The notes beneath the pieces are model-generated. The model made no database searches. It saw only the letters and a list, made by a program, of their open reading frames with translations, and was not told the origin of the DNA. DNA of 64,000 nt from Candidatus Melainabacteria bacterium (GTDB lineage Bacteria > Cyanobacteriota > Vampirovibrionia > Vampirovibrionales > Vampirovibrionaceae), in NCBI GenBank assembly GCA_902168245.1, contig CABHPA010000053.1, forward strand, positions 1-64,000, in the 5' to 3' direction. Shown one piece after another: positions 7,883 to 17,801 of this stretch; position 1 is the stretch's first letter, and each line of letters starts with the position of its first letter. Position numbers and translations under genes: made by a program.

Positions 7883-10570
7883 CTACAGGGAAGTCCGCTC
7901 CAGGGCTTTCACGGTGTAAACTTCAATGATATCGCCTTCTTGCAGATCATGGAATCGATCAAAGGAAATACCGCACTCATAACCAGTGGCCACTTCCTTG
8001 ACATCGTCCTTGAAACGCTTGAGGTTATTCAGCGGGCCGGAGAAAATCTCCTTGCCGTTCCGCATAACAATGGCCTTGGCGTTACGGAGCATTTTTCCAC
8101 TAGTGACCATACAACCGGCAATAATGCCTGATTTACCGACTTTGAAAATCTGCCGGACTTCGGCTGTACCGGCTTGTACTTCCTCGGTTTCCGGCGCCAA
8201 CTGGCCCAAAACCCATTTCTCAATGTCTTCGGTGATGTGATAAATCACCTCATAACGCTTGACGGAAACGCCTTCCTGCTCGGCAAGCTTCTGGGCATTA
8301 GCATCCGCTTTGCTGTTGAAAGCGATAATCAGTGCATTGGCAGTTGAGGCCAGCATCACATCCGCTTCGGAGATATCGCCCGTTGCGCTATGCACGATGT
8401 TGATTTTCACTTCATCGCTGGTCATCCGTTGCAGGACATCCACCACGGCTTCCAGGGAGCCTTGGGTATCGGCCTTCACCAGCAGGTTGAACTGGTTTTC
8501 CTTAACCGCATTGTCGCTCTCAATTTCGGACTTGCCGCTAAAGCCGGCCGCCATGGCACGGCTCACGCCAATCCTCTGATCACGCTCTTTCTGTTTACCG
8601 GCGGTCAGTTGCTGCTTGAATTCCTTGTCGTTCCGCACTACGCGGAAACTGTCACCAGCATTGGGTACGCCATCCAACCCAAGAATTTCCACAGGCGTTG
8701 CGGGGCCAGCCTCCTGAATCCGGGCGCCATGATCGTCGATCAAGGCCCGAACCCGACCACCTACGGAACCAATCAGGACATTATCACCCACCCGTAAGGT
8801 GCCGTTCTGCACTAGGGCAGTCGCAACCGGCCCCATTCGCTTGTCGAGCTGGGCTTCAATAATCACGCCTTCAGCGGGAACCGTGGCATCCGCTTTCAGC
8901 TCCAAAAGCTCAGAAACCAGCAAGATGGAGTCCAGCAGCTCATCCAGTCCCAGTTTTTGCAGGGCGCTGACTTCCACCGTCAAGGTGTCGCCACCCCATT
9001 TTTCAGCGGATAAGCCATAATCTGCAAGCTGCACCAGCACCCGATCCGGATCAGCGTCGGCTTTGTCAATTTTGTTGACCGCCACAATAATCGGAATCTT
9101 GGCGGCCTTGGCATGGTTAACAGCCTCAATGGTCTGCGGCATCACGCCGTCATCGGCAGCCACTACCAGGATTGCAATATCAGTGGCTTGCGCGCCGCGC
9201 ATCCGCATGGAAGTAAACGCCTCGTGACCCGGCGTATCCAAGAACACGATACGATGTTCATCCTTGTCCACCGTATACGCGCCAATGCTTTGGGTAATAC
9301 CGCCAGCTTCAGAATCCACAACCTTGTGACGGGACTCGCGAATAGAATCCAGCAGGGTGGTTTTACCATGATCGACGTGTCCCATAATGGAAACCACAGA
9401 AGAGCGCCCCTGCAAGTTACTGAACTTGGTCTCATCCAGCTTTTTCCGGCCTTCCTGATCCAATTGGCCATATTCGCCTTCATGCTTGACGGTCGCGGTT
9501 TCTATCACCTCAAAACCGAACTCCTTGGCGACGCCTTTCGCGAAATCCACATCCAGAGTCTGATTGACCGTCACCATCATCCCTTTCATGAAGAGATGCT
9601 TGATAATCTCAGTCTCGCGCAATTTCAGTTTTTCAGCCAAATCACGAACCACAATCGGCTCATCAATGGAAACAATCTTCGGCAATGCCTGCTGTGCGGC
9701 CAATTCTTCCTCTCGTTTCTGGCGGGCGCTCATCCGGTCTTGCGGTTGAGGGCGCTGTTGAGCCTGTTGTTGCGAAGGACGCTGGCCCCCTTGGGCGACG
9801 GGCCTGTGAGGCTGCGGCCCACCGGGGCGCTGCCCTTGAAATCCGGGTTGCGGACGCCCTTGCTGTTGTGGCGGTCTAGAGCCTGTATCTTGCGATGGTG
9901 CTGATGGGCGATATTCCTGCTGGCGGGATGGAGCGCCGCCCTGCCCTTGAAATCCGGGTTGCGGACGCCCTTGCTGTTGTGGCGGCCTAGAGCCTACACC
10001 TTGCGATGGTGCTGATGGGCGATATTCCTGCTGGCGGGATGGAGCGCCACCTTGCCCTTGAAACCCTTGAGGCGGAGCAGCTGGACGAGGATGCTGGGAA
10101 TGAGGCTGTCCCGTTGCGCCTGCCGGACGCCTATCAACAGGGCGCGCAGGCGGCTGAACCGTAGACGACTCAGACTTGGCAGGCATTTCCGGCCGTCTGT
10201 CAATTCTCTGCTCCGGACGGGGAACAACCGGCGTTTGAGGCGCCGCGGAAGACTGCACAACAGGCGGCTCAGTCCGTTGGGCAGGTTGAGCCACAGCAGA
10301 TGAGCTTGTGCTGACCGATGACTCAGGGGTCTTAACAACAGGAGGGGTTGACGGCCTTTCTTTTGGCGACTCAACCGGCTTTGCTGGGATTGGGGAAGCC
10401 TTTGCGCCCTTAAAGTGGGCAATTACCTGATCTGCAATATTTTGTTCAACCGTACTAGAGTGACTTTTCACACTCACGCCAAAATTTTTGGCAAGTAGGT
10501 TAATCACCTCGGCATTGCTGACGCCAAGGACTTTGGAAATCTCGTGAACTCTTACTTTTGGCGCCGTCAC
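7883..10570 (-). CDS. infB: Translation initiation factor IF-2
   Basis: An 895-residue GTPase that brings initiator fMet-tRNA to the 30S subunit. The N-terminal IF2N domain ([19 protein letters not shown]) is followed by a disordered Pro/Gln/Arg-rich linker of about 230 residues, then the G domain with G1 [10 protein letters not shown]3 DTPGHEAF and G4 NKIDKAD, and the C-terminal beta-barrel domains. Translation starts at a GTG overlapping the ylxR stop by one base, implying coupling. The linker contains a 111-bp in-frame tandem repeat (see separate entry). Confidence 0.97.
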   Translation of the reverse strand: MTAPKVRVHEISKVLGVSNAEVINLLAKNFGVSVKSHSSTVEQNIADQVIAHFKGAKASPIPAKPVESPKERPSTPPVVKTPESSVSTSSSAVAQPAQRTEPPVVQSSAAPQTPVVPRPEQRIDRRPEMPAKSESSTVQPPARPVDRRPAGATGQPHSQHPRPAAPPQGFQGQGGAPSRQQEYRPSAPSQGVGSRPPQQQGRPQPGFQGQGGAPSRQQEYRPSAPSQDTGSRPPQQQGRPQPGFQGQRPGGPQPHRPVAQGGQRPSQQQAQQRPQPQDRMSARQKREEELAAQQALPKIVSIDEPIVVRDLAEKLKLRETEIIKHLFMKGMMVTVNQTLDVDFAKGVAKEFGFEVIETATVKHEGEYGQLDQEGRKKLDETKFSNLQGRSSVVSIMGHVDHGKTTLLDSIRESRHKVVDSEAGGITQSIGAYTVDKDEHRIVFLDTPGHEAFTSMRMRGAQATDIAILVVAADDGVMPQTIEAVNHAKAAKIPIIVAVNKIDKADADPDRVLVQLADYGLSAEKWGGDTLTVEVSALQKLGLDELLDSILLVSELLELKADATVPAEGVIIEAQLDKRMGPVATALVQNGTLRVGDNVLIGSVGGRVRALIDDHGARIQEAGPATPVEILGLDGVPNAGDSFRVVRNDKEFKQQLTAGKQKERDQRIGVSRAMAAGFSGKSEIESDNAVKENQFNLLVKADTQGSLEAVVDVLQRMTSDEVKINIVHSATGDISEADVMLASTANALIIAFNSKADANAQKLAEQEGVSVKRYEVIYHITEDIEKWVLGQLAPETEEVQAGTAEVRQIFKVGKSGIIAGCMVTSGKMLRNAKAIVMRNGKEIFSGPLNNLKRFKDDVKEVATGYECGISFDRFHDLQEGDIIEVYTVKALERTSL
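9836..10063 (-). repeat. 111-bp in-frame tandem repeat in the infB linker
   Basis: Two nearly identical 111-bp units (9836-9946 and 9947-10057), followed by the beginning of a third, encode 37-residue repeats of [20 protein letters not shown] plus SQ(GV/DT)[13 protein letters not shown]. The unit length keeps the reading frame. Few differences between copies suggest recent duplication. Confidence 0.9.
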
Positions 10571-10836
10571 TATGAGGTTATTCCTTTCAATCGGTCATTC
10601 AGATTTTCAACTATATCATCCGGAATTGCTCTTTTCAACGTCCGCTGAAACTTCTTCGCTTTGATAGCCTCGGCCAGACACGCGGCATTTCGGCAAACAT
10701 ACGCAGACCGCCCTTGCAGGAGCGGTCTGTTGTCAATTGCAAAGCAGTTATCGCGGCTGTAAGTCAGACGAATCATCCCGCTGCGGGGATATAAAGCACG
10801 ACAGCTAACGCATTGTCTTACTCTTTCGTCTGTCAA
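10570..10836 (-). CDS. ylxR: YlxR family RNA-binding protein
   Basis: An 88-residue basic protein of the YlxR family, encoded between nusA and infB as in many bacteria. It has the signature RQCVSCRALYPRSGMIRL and GRSAYVCRNAACLAEAI, which form the conserved groove. The reading frame is open further upstream inside nusA. The likely start is the TTG at 10836-10834, because GGAGAA precedes it by about 6 bases and the protein then has family length. Its stop TAG overlaps the infB GTG. Confidence 0.88.
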   Translation of the reverse strand: MTDERVRQCVSCRALYPRSGMIRLTYSRDNCFAIDNRPLLQGRSAYVCRNAACLAEAIKAKKFQRTLKRAIPDDIVENLNDRLKGITS

Positions 10837-10858
10837 GCACGTTCTCCAGGCAATATCA

Positions 10859-12232
10859 TCAGGCTTCTTCGTCTTCTTCCACAACGGGGGCTGATTCTTC
10901 ATCATCGAAGGACTCTGGCGATTCCTCCTGAACAGCTTCATAGGCTTCATCAGAAGCAACCGCGCCATTCAAATCAGCGGCAAGCGCCTCTTCGGATGCA
11001 ATATCCCCTGCGGCCACCAGGGCAGGTTCGCCTTCAACGGCCTCAGAATCTTCCGCAAACTCGCCTTCCGGCACCTCCGGCACATAGTCGGCGGGAGGGG
11101 CGGCCAATTGCTCATAGTAGGCCATACCGCCATCCTGCTCAACCTGGCTGATGCTCTTGATATCCAGCTTAAAGCCGGTCAATTTGGCCGCCAAACGAAC
11201 ATTCTGGCCTTCCCGGCCAATCGCAAGAGAAAGTTGCTCATCCGGCACAATCACCAAGGCTCTTGCCTGACGGGGATCATGCATAATCAGCACCCGAATG
11301 ATTTTGGCCGGGGCCAGCGCGTTGACAATGAATTCCACCGGGTTTTCAGACCAGCGGATGATGTCGATTTTTTCGTTTTTCAATTCGTTCACGATCGCCT
11401 GAATCCGGCTGCCGCGCGTACCGATACAAGCGCCCTGGGCGTCCACATCCGGATCGTGGGAAACCACGGCCACCTTGGTGCGGTAACCGGCTTCGCGGGC
11501 TATACTCTTGATTTCAACTAGGCCGTCCTCGATTTCAGGGACTTCCAGCTCGAACACTTCCTTCACCATGGCCGGATGCGCTTGGGACACAATAATTTGC
11601 GGCACACGCCCGGAATCTTTCAAATCCAGAACGTATACCCTGAGCTTGTTTCCGACCCGGTAGTATTCGGACGGGAGTTGCTCTTTAGGCGGTAAAATCG
11701 CTTCGGACTTGCCAATGTTCACAATCACGTTGCGACCCTCGATCCGCTGGACAATCGCCGTGGTCACAGAGCCGCGCTTCTCCTCGAACTCTTTCTGAAC
11801 CAGCTTTTTCTCCGCTTCGCGAATCCGCTGGGTAATCACCTGCTTGGCGGATTGGGCGGCAATCCGGCCAAATTCATCCGGCGTCACCTCAATTTCCAGA
11901 ATATCGCCCAATTCCACATCGGGCTTGATTTTGCGGGCTTCCTTCAGCAGGATTTCCGGCTCAATGGGAATTTCCTCGCCTTCCTCATCCAGCTCAGTAT
12001 CAGCCGGATCGGTCAGCTCGTTAACCACCTTTTTCAGTTCGTAAATCCCAATTTCACCGGATTTTTCATTCAGGCGGCATTCATAGCCGGTCAGGGTTTC
12101 CAGTTTGGCGTAACGCTTATAGGCAGCCAACATGGCCTCCTTCAGCGAGGAAATCACCACATCGCGAGGGATGCCCCGTTCCCGCTCCAACTGTTCCGCG
12201 TGTTCCATCAATGCGGGTCCGACTTTAATCAT
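10859..12232 (-). CDS. nusA: Transcription termination/antitermination factor NusA
   Basis: A 457-residue RNA polymerase-binding factor that modulates pausing, termination and antitermination. It has an N-terminal polymerase-binding domain (ERGIPRDVVISSLKEAML), an S1 domain with NVIVNIGKSEAILP, and tandem KH domains with GACIGTRGSRIQAIV and IGREGQNVRLAAKLTG. The tail of roughly 85 residues is strongly acidic and probably disordered, replacing the Gram-negative C-terminal repeats. It lies in the rimP-nusA-ylxR-infB operon. Confidence 0.96.
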   Translation of the reverse strand: MIKVGPALMEHAEQLERERGIPRDVVISSLKEAMLAAYKRYAKLETLTGYECRLNEKSGEIGIYELKKVVNELTDPADTELDEEGEEIPIEPEILLKEARKIKPDVELGDILEIEVTPDEFGRIAAQSAKQVITQRIREAEKKLVQKEFEEKRGSVTTAIVQRIEGRNVIVNIGKSEAILPPKEQLPSEYYRVGNKLRVYVLDLKDSGRVPQIIVSQAHPAMVKEVFELEVPEIEDGLVEIKSIAREAGYRTKVAVVSHDPDVDAQGACIGTRGSRIQAIVNELKNEKIDIIRWSENPVEFIVNALAPAKIIRVLIMHDPRQARALVIVPDEQLSLAIGREGQNVRLAAKLTGFKLDIKSISQVEQDGGMAYYEQLAAPPADYVPEVPEGEFAEDSEAVEGEPALVAAGDIASEEALAADLNGAVASDEAYEAVQEESPESFDDEESAPVVEEDEEA

Positions 12233-12292
12233 GATTTTGTAACGCCTCCTGTGTCATTCGGATTGAATAAATATTTATGTCTATTTTAAGGG

Positions 12293-12880
12293 TCACTCCG
12301 GCAGTTCATCCTCTTCGGGGAATCGCACCGCCGGGTTGAGGCACACCATCTTGGAATCACCCAAGGCAACCTCGAAAACTTCCTGACTTTGGGGGTTTTT
12401 CAACACCACCACGTTCCGGCCAGCGTCATAAGACTGCAACAGCCCTTCCTGGCCCACTGCGGCAGATTTTACCGGCACCGCCCGGACTGCCTTTTTTTTG
12501 CCCTTTCCAACCGGCATCGGGGTTTCAACCCTGACCGCGCGACCTGCGAAAAAATCAAACTCCCGCTGACGCCTTAGCGGCCTAAACAAACCCGGAGAGC
12601 TAATTTCAAGACTGTAGACCAAGTTTGCCAATTCAGGCAGGGCTTCCACCAGCGGATCTAAATCGCGGCTAATCTGCTCGCAATCACTAATGGAGATTGC
12701 GCCGTCCTTTTCCTCGACGTAAACGCGCAGGTACCAATATCCGGCCTCTTTTTCACAGGCCACATCCAGCAGGTAAAAGCGGGAGTCCAGCGATTGATCC
12801 ACCACGGCGAAAACGACGGCTTCAATCTCCCGCACCTGTTCCGGCATCAATTGGATCGGTTTGACCGGGGCGCGTTTCAT
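12293..12880 (-). CDS. rimP: Ribosome maturation factor RimP
   Basis: A 195-residue 30S assembly factor and first gene of the nusA-infB operon. Recognisable features are the N-terminal YLLDVACEKEAGYWYLRVYV, the central SDCEQISRDLDPLVEA and VYSLEISSPGLFRPL, and an Sm-like C-terminal domain with DAGRNVVVLKN. An in-frame start exists at 12955, but AGGAG before the ATG at 12880 and normal family alignment favour the shorter form. A terminator-like hairpin lies 40 bases upstream. Confidence 0.9.
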   Translation of the reverse strand: MKRAPVKPIQLMPEQVREIEAVVFAVVDQSLDSRFYLLDVACEKEAGYWYLRVYVEEKDGAISISDCEQISRDLDPLVEALPELANLVYSLEISSPGLFRPLRRQREFDFFAGRAVRVETPMPVGKGKKKAVRAVPVKSAAVGQEGLLQSYDAGRNVVVLKNPQSQEVFEVALGDSKMVCLNPAVRFPEEDELPE

Positions 12881-12907
12881 GACGAGTACTCCTGAAAAGT
12901 AATTCTT

Positions 12908-12949
12908 CTCTTTAAGAAAAGAAGTGGGCCTGAAAAATTGACCCACTTC
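12908..12949 (-). terminator. Intrinsic terminator between the Kef antiporter and rimP
   Basis: GAAGTGGG (12921-12928) pairs perfectly with CCCACTTC (12942-12949), and on the minus strand the stem is followed by TTTTCTT. It should end the antiporter transcript, so rimP would need its own promoter, or the hairpin acts as an attenuator of the nusA operon. Confidence 0.65.
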
Positions 12950-13048
12950 CGACAATCATCAAGAAGTGATGTGATTTTATCACAAACAAATTTCTGGCAA
13001 GCCAGCCTTGCCCCTGCAAGCCCCTGGCCGTAAGGTGCCCATTCGTCC

Positions 13049-15079
13049 CTAACCGTACAGCATATTCTCCAGCGCGTGCAACTGATCCAGGCTACCCACG
13101 CCCACCAGCACGTCGCGCGCATGCAGCACCAAGTCCGGTTCCGCCGCCACCTGGGATTTATCGACGGCGCTCACCACCGCAATCACGTTCACTCCGGTCC
13201 TAGCACGGATTTCAGCCTCTCTCAGAGTTTTGCCCACCAGCGGGCAATCGGGTTGAATTTCAATCCATTCGATTTTAGAGCCTTCCAGCAGGCTAAACCG
13301 GCCAAAAACAGGATGTTCCCCGCTCACCGGCTCCTGAAAAATAGAATTTTCGGATTCCCGCACCATGCTGATCAGTCGATCAGTTTCCAGAATGGGGCAA
13401 TCCAATTGCCGCATGACGTGAAAAATAAAGCTGACGCTGGTTTCAAACTCTTCATAAATCACACTATCCACACCCAGTTTGTATAGACGATCTACATCCA
13501 CCCGGTAGCGAGAGCGCACCATGCAATGAATCCCCGGATTCAGGAGCTTGGCTTGCTGAATCGCTGCTTCCGCCGTTCGGGTATCTGGAAACGTAACAGC
13601 CAAAATGCCAGAATCCGACACCCCAGCCTCTTCCAGCACTTCTGGACGGGAAACATCGCCGTACACGCACGGGATTCCCTTGCCTTTGAGCTTTCGGACG
13701 GTTTTCAGATTCATCTCAATCACGCTGTAGGCAATGCCGGTGGATTCCAGGGCGCTGGCCAGATTTCTGCCGGTGGGGCCAAAACCCGCAATCACAACCT
13801 TGCTAGGCAATCCTGCAAATTCAGAGGTAAGCCCACTCTGCTCCTGTGGATATCCTTCCCTTCGCCAGGTTTGGAAATAAGGGGCCGTCATCCGGTGGAA
13901 CCAGCGTAACACCAATGGGGTCAGGAACATGGACAGGATGATGGCGTCAATCACCGCCGGGCTCCAAAAAGAAAGCGCCTGTTGCCAGGAGGAAACCCTG
14001 CCCACCGTATCCAGCGTTCGACCCAGCAGTACAAAAGAGAATTCCCCCACCTGAAACAGGGACATGGCGGCCCACATAGAGGTTCGATGCGGGAAGCGCA
14101 GGATTTTCACAGAGCCATAGGCGGCCAACCCCTTCAGTAGAATCAGTAGGCCGGTCACGCAAGTCACCAGCAAGGCATGGCGCAACAGGAAGTGAATATC
14201 GAACAGCAGACCCATCGACACGAAAAACAGGGTGATAAACACATCCCGAAATGCCTTGCTGTCCGCGATTACCTGGCGACAGAACAGGCTCCTGCTCAGC
14301 GAAAGCCCGGCCACAAAAGCACCAGCCTCGTAGGAAAGGCCGAGGCTATGGGTCAGCAACGCCATACCCAGGCCAATACACACCAGCGCCAGGGTAAACA
14401 CTTCTTTCCGGTTAGTGGAGGCCAGCCGATCGAGGAAAGCAGGCACCAGCTTCAAGCTGACGGCAACCGCCAGCCCGCCAAAACAAAGCGCCTTCAGAAG
14501 AACCATTGCCAAATTAACCGCAATATCAGGCGTTACGGGCCGACTCAGGTAAGGCACCAACGCCATCAGGGGGATAATGGAAAGATCCTGGATAATCAGG
14601 ATGCCCAGAATCAAGCGGCCATGGTCGGTGTCGATTTCCCGATGTTCCTCCAGGCTTTTCAGGACAATGGCGGTACTGCTCAGGGAAAGGATGGAACCCA
14701 ACATAAATGCTAGTTGCCAGGGAAGGGAGGCCAAATAATGCAGCGATACCGTAAGAATCAGCGTAGTAAACGCCAGCTGCAACACACCCGCCAGGGGTGC
14801 CTGGTAACGAAGCTGCCTCAGTTTATCGACAGACAGGTCTAACCCGACCACAAACAACAGAAAAATAATGCCTACCTGGGCCATGGTGCGGATTTCATCA
14901 ATTTTAACCAGGTTCAAGGCGTCCGGGCCAAGGATCATGCCGGTTAAAATGAACGCCAGAAAGGTAGGCAGATGGACACGCTGCAAGAAGTAGGCCAGAA
15001 TCGCGCCAATGGAAAAGATTAGTACGGTAATGGCCAGAAAGGAAACATCTATACCGTGGCTTTCGACGCCGGTAAGCAT
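13049..15079 (-). CDS. CPA2 cation/proton antiporter with RCK domains (Kef/Ybal type)
   Basis: A 676-residue inner-membrane protein exchanging K+ or Na+ for protons. About 12 hydrophobic segments fill residues 10-390, including AFILTGMILGPDAL and IIFLLFVVGLDLSVDKL, hallmarks of the Na/H-exchanger domain. A TrkA-N/RCK nucleotide-binding domain starts near residue 427 with VVIAGFGPTGRNLA, and a TrkA-C domain fills the last 90 residues. GGGGAGA precedes the ATG. The RCK module implies gating by NAD(H) or another cytoplasmic ligand. Glutathione gating as in E. coli KefB/C cannot be assumed. Confidence 0.9.
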   Translation of the reverse strand: MLTGVESHGIDVSFLAITVLIFSIGAILAYFLQRVHLPTFLAFILTGMILGPDALNLVKIDEIRTMAQVGIIFLLFVVGLDLSVDKLRQLRYQAPLAGVLQLAFTTLILTVSLHYLASLPWQLAFMLGSILSLSSTAIVLKSLEEHREIDTDHGRLILGILIIQDLSIIPLMALVPYLSRPVTPDIAVNLAMVLLKALCFGGLAVAVSLKLVPAFLDRLASTNRKEVFTLALVCIGLGMALLTHSLGLSYEAGAFVAGLSLSRSLFCRQVIADSKAFRDVFITLFFVSMGLLFDIHFLLRHALLVTCVTGLLILLKGLAAYGSVKILRFPHRTSMWAAMSLFQVGEFSFVLLGRTLDTVGRVSSWQQALSFWSPAVIDAIILSMFLTPLVLRWFHRMTAPYFQTWRREGYPQEQSGLTSEFAGLPSKVVIAGFGPTGRNLASALESTGIAYSVIEMNLKTVRKLKGKGIPCVYGDVSRPEVLEEAGVSDSGILAVTFPDTRTAEAAIQQAKLLNPGIHCMVRSRYRVDVDRLYKLGVDSVIYEEFETSVSFIFHVMRQLDCPILETDRLISMVRESENSIFQEPVSGEHPVFGRFSLLEGSKIEWIEIQPDCPLVGKTLREAEIRARTGVNVIAVVSAVDKSQVAAEPDLVLHARDVLVGVGSLDQLHALENMLYG

Positions 15080-15185
15080 AGCTTCTCCCCATACAATATC
15101 TTTTTCCAGTCTAGCAGGTGAGACCCGATTTTTCAGCAGAAGCGGCTTCGGCTGGGAACAAAGGACTTTCCTTACCGATTTGATG

Positions 15186-15191
15186 TATAAT
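15186..15191 (+). promoter_or_regulatory. -10 element upstream of nadB
   Basis: A perfect TATAAT 48 bases before the nadB ATG. No convincing -35 hexamer is seen at 16-18 bases spacing. The position favours the ATG at 15239 over the in-frame TTG at 15191. Confidence 0.4.
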
Positions 15192-15238
15192 TGCGTGGCA
15201 TTTTTATCTTTTTGAATCTTCCGAGCGCGCTTTCTGCC

Positions 15239-16873
15239 ATGCCCAACCCTAGCCTTAGCACCAGACAGGTTTCCGCCCTTGTGGTCGGAACCGGCATTTC
15301 GGGGTTATTTACAGCCTTAAAGCTTTCCTCTCACGGCATCAAGACCTTACTGGTCACAAAATCCGCCCTCGATGAAAGCAATTCTCGTTACGCCCAAGGG
15401 GGAATCGCGGCGGTTTTGCCCAGCAACCCAGGGGATTCGCTGGAACTCCACCTGCAAGACACCATCCGCGCCGGGGCCGGGCTATGCAACGAAAGCGCCA
15501 CGCGCTCCATTCTGGCGGAAGGCTACGCTGCTATTGAGGACTTGCTTCACTACGGCGTTCCGTTCGACCGCAAGCCCAACCATGAACTTGCCCTGACGCG
15601 GGAAGCCGCCCATAGCATTGAGCGTATCCTGCATGCGGGCGGGGACGCCACCGGACATTCGGTAGAAATGACCCTGATTGACAAGGTTCGCAAAGACCCG
15701 CTAATTGAGGTGATTGAGTACGCCCAAGTGGTGGAGCTGCTTGTGGATAACGGCCGTTGCATCGGTTGCCGGGCGGTTGATTACAAACGGCAAGAGGCGC
15801 TGGCGATTTTCAGCCCCCATGTGGTCATTGCCACGGGCGGGCTGGGAAGGCTTTACAGCCACACTACCAACCCCGCCATCGCAACCGGGGACGGTATTGC
15901 GTTAGCCCACCGCATTGGGGCCAAAATCGAGAACATGGAGTTCATCCAGTTCCACCCCACCGCGTTTTACGCCAACGGGCAATTGCATTTCCTGGTTTCA
16001 GAGGCATTACGGGGCGAAGGCGGGATTTTACGCACCAAAAACGGTGAGCGTTTCGCTTTTAACTACCACCCGGACGGGGAACTGGCGCCCAGAGACATCG
16101 TTACGCGGGCTATTTACGCCGAAATGCAAGCCGCCAAAATGGATTACGTATACCTGGACATTACCCATCTGCCGGTGGAAAGCATTGAAAGTCGCTTCCC
16201 CACCATTCTTTCCAGTTGCCTGAACTTCGGGGTGGATATTCGCAAGGACTGGATCCCCGTGGCCCCTGCCGCCCACTACCTGATGGGCGGAATTACAGTG
16301 GATGTGGACGGGAAATCAACCATCTCCGGCCTATATGCAGTTGGAGAAACAGCTTACACGGGCCTTCACGGCGCAAATCGACTGGCCAGCAATTCTCTGC
16401 TGGAGTGTGTGGTGCTGGCTCGCCGGGTATCGGCCTATATTGCCAACGGCGGACAAACATTAAACCGGGAATTCAAATTAAATGATGGCAGCATACACGT
16501 AGCACCCCATGAATTCAGCCTGAATAGCGATTCAAAAGAAGCCGGTTTGGCGATGAGAAACGCGCTGGAAGAGTTACACCGCTTAATGTGGGAACATGTT
16601 GGCATTTTACGCAGCAAAACAGGCTTGCGGCAAGCGCAAACACGGATTCAACAACTTATTGAACTAACCATCCAAAACCACTGGCAGACGTTTGTACCGG
16701 TGGGGACGGAACTGTTCAACCAATTGGAAGTGGCAAGGCTGATTACGGACGCCGCGCTGGCCCGAACCGAAAGCCGGGGAGCGCACACCCGAACCGATTA
16801 CCCTGAAACCAAAGAGCTACAGCCCTTGGCGGCTACCAGCCAAGGAAGCGCCGGAAGGACAAGGATTCCATGA
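15239..16873 (+). CDS. nadB: L-aspartate oxidase
   Basis: A 544-residue FAD enzyme that oxidises L-aspartate to iminoaspartate, the first step of de novo NAD synthesis. It has the dinucleotide-binding motif VVGTGISGLFTALKL, the substrate-loop region SRYAQGGIAAVL, the fumarate-reductase-like EFIQFHPTAF and LVSEALRGEGG, PAAHYLMGGI, and GLHGANRLASNSLLE near the FAD. A C-terminal helical domain completes it. The stop overlaps nadC by four bases (ATGA). NadA is not in the window. Confidence 0.96.
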   Translation: MPNPSLSTRQVSALVVGTGISGLFTALKLSSHGIKTLLVTKSALDESNSRYAQGGIAAVLPSNPGDSLELHLQDTIRAGAGLCNESATRSILAEGYAAIEDLLHYGVPFDRKPNHELALTREAAHSIERILHAGGDATGHSVEMTLIDKVRKDPLIEVIEYAQVVELLVDNGRCIGCRAVDYKRQEALAIFSPHVVIATGGLGRLYSHTTNPAIATGDGIALAHRIGAKIENMEFIQFHPTAFYANGQLHFLVSEALRGEGGILRTKNGERFAFNYHPDGELAPRDIVTRAIYAEMQAAKMDYVYLDITHLPVESIESRFPTILSSCLNFGVDIRKDWIPVAPAAHYLMGGITVDVDGKSTISGLYAVGETAYTGLHGANRLASNSLLECVVLARRVSAYIANGGQTLNREFKLNDGSIHVAPHEFSLNSDSKEAGLAMRNALEELHRLMWEHVGILRSKTGLRQAQTRIQQLIELTIQNHWQTFVPVGTELFNQLEVARLITDAALARTESRGAHTRTDYPETKELQPLAATSQGSAGRTRIP

Positions 16874-17760
16874 CCATGACCGCCCAGATGCCCCCAAATA
16901 TGCAGGAAACCCCATTCAGCCAGGCGGTTAAGGCCATTGTGGATGCCGCCCTGCTGGAAGATTTGGGACAGGGGGACGTCACCACCGATAACCTGCCCAA
17001 ACTGGCGGAAATTCACAAGACCGCACTCATCCGGGTTCGGCAAGCCTGTGTGGTATCGGGTCTTTCAGCCGCGGCGCTGGTTTTTCAGGGCGTTGACCCG
17101 GCGTTGGTGTTTGAACCGGCGGTGCAGGACGGGCAATCCATTCAGGCGGGCGATCTTATCGGCACGGTCAGCGGACCAATGGCTTCCGTGCTGAAGGCGG
17201 AGCGCACCGCGTTGAACTTTATGCAGTATTTAAGCGGCATTGCCACCGAAACAAGCCGCTACGTGGCCGCCCTCAGCGGCACCCACACCAGAATCACCCA
17301 TACCCGAAAGACCACGCCCGGCTTGCGCCTGCTAGAACAGCAGGCTGTCCTGCACGGCGGGGGCATGCCCCACCGGCTGAACCTGAGCAGTTGCGTGATG
17401 CTGAAAGACAACCACCTGCAAGCGCTGGCGGACGCCAGTCAAAACCCCATTGCGGACGCCATTCGGGAACTGAGGGGCCGTCTTTCCCATACCATTAAGA
17501 TTGAGGTGGAGGCCGATAGGCTGGAACAGGTGCAACAAGCCGTGGAGGCCGGTGCGGACATCATTCTGCTGGACAACATGAGCCCGGAAACCATTCGTCA
17601 GGCGCTGGCCATCATTGATGGCCGAGCCATTTCCGAGGCCAGCGGCGGCATTAGCCTGGACACCATTCGCGCTTACGCCGAAACCGGAGTGGATTACATT
17701 TCCACCAGTAAAATCACCCTGGGCGTACCCGCCATTGATATTGGTTTGGATCTCGATTAA
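16870..17760 (+). CDS. nadC: Quinolinate phosphoribosyltransferase
   Basis: A 296-residue enzyme that converts quinolinate and PRPP to nicotinate mononucleotide, the committed step of de novo NAD synthesis. It has LLEDLGQGDVTTDNL at the N-terminus, ERTALNFMQYLSGIAT, the quinolinate-binding THTRKTTPGLRLLE, HRLNLSSCVMLKDNH, and the barrel strands IKIEVEADR, DIILLDNMSPE and EASGGISLDTI. The start ATG overlaps the nadB stop, so the two are translationally coupled. Confidence 0.97.
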   Translation: MTMTAQMPPNMQETPFSQAVKAIVDAALLEDLGQGDVTTDNLPKLAEIHKTALIRVRQACVVSGLSAAALVFQGVDPALVFEPAVQDGQSIQAGDLIGTVSGPMASVLKAERTALNFMQYLSGIATETSRYVAALSGTHTRITHTRKTTPGLRLLEQQAVLHGGGMPHRLNLSSCVMLKDNHLQALADASQNPIADAIRELRGRLSHTIKIEVEADRLEQVQQAVEAGADIILLDNMSPETIRQALAIIDGRAISEASGGISLDTIRAYAETGVDYISTSKITLGVPAIDIGLDLD

Positions 17761-17779
17761 ACCCCGACCGCCTTGTTTT

Positions 17780-17797
17780 AAAAGCCTTTGATAAGGC
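17780..17797 (-). terminator. Probable terminator of the deiminase-like gene
   Basis: GCCTT (17784-17788) and AAGGC (17793-17797) form a short stem with a four-base loop, followed on the minus strand by TTTT. It begins five bases after the stop of the minus-strand gene. Confidence 0.5.
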
Positions 17798-17801
17798 GCG
17801 C

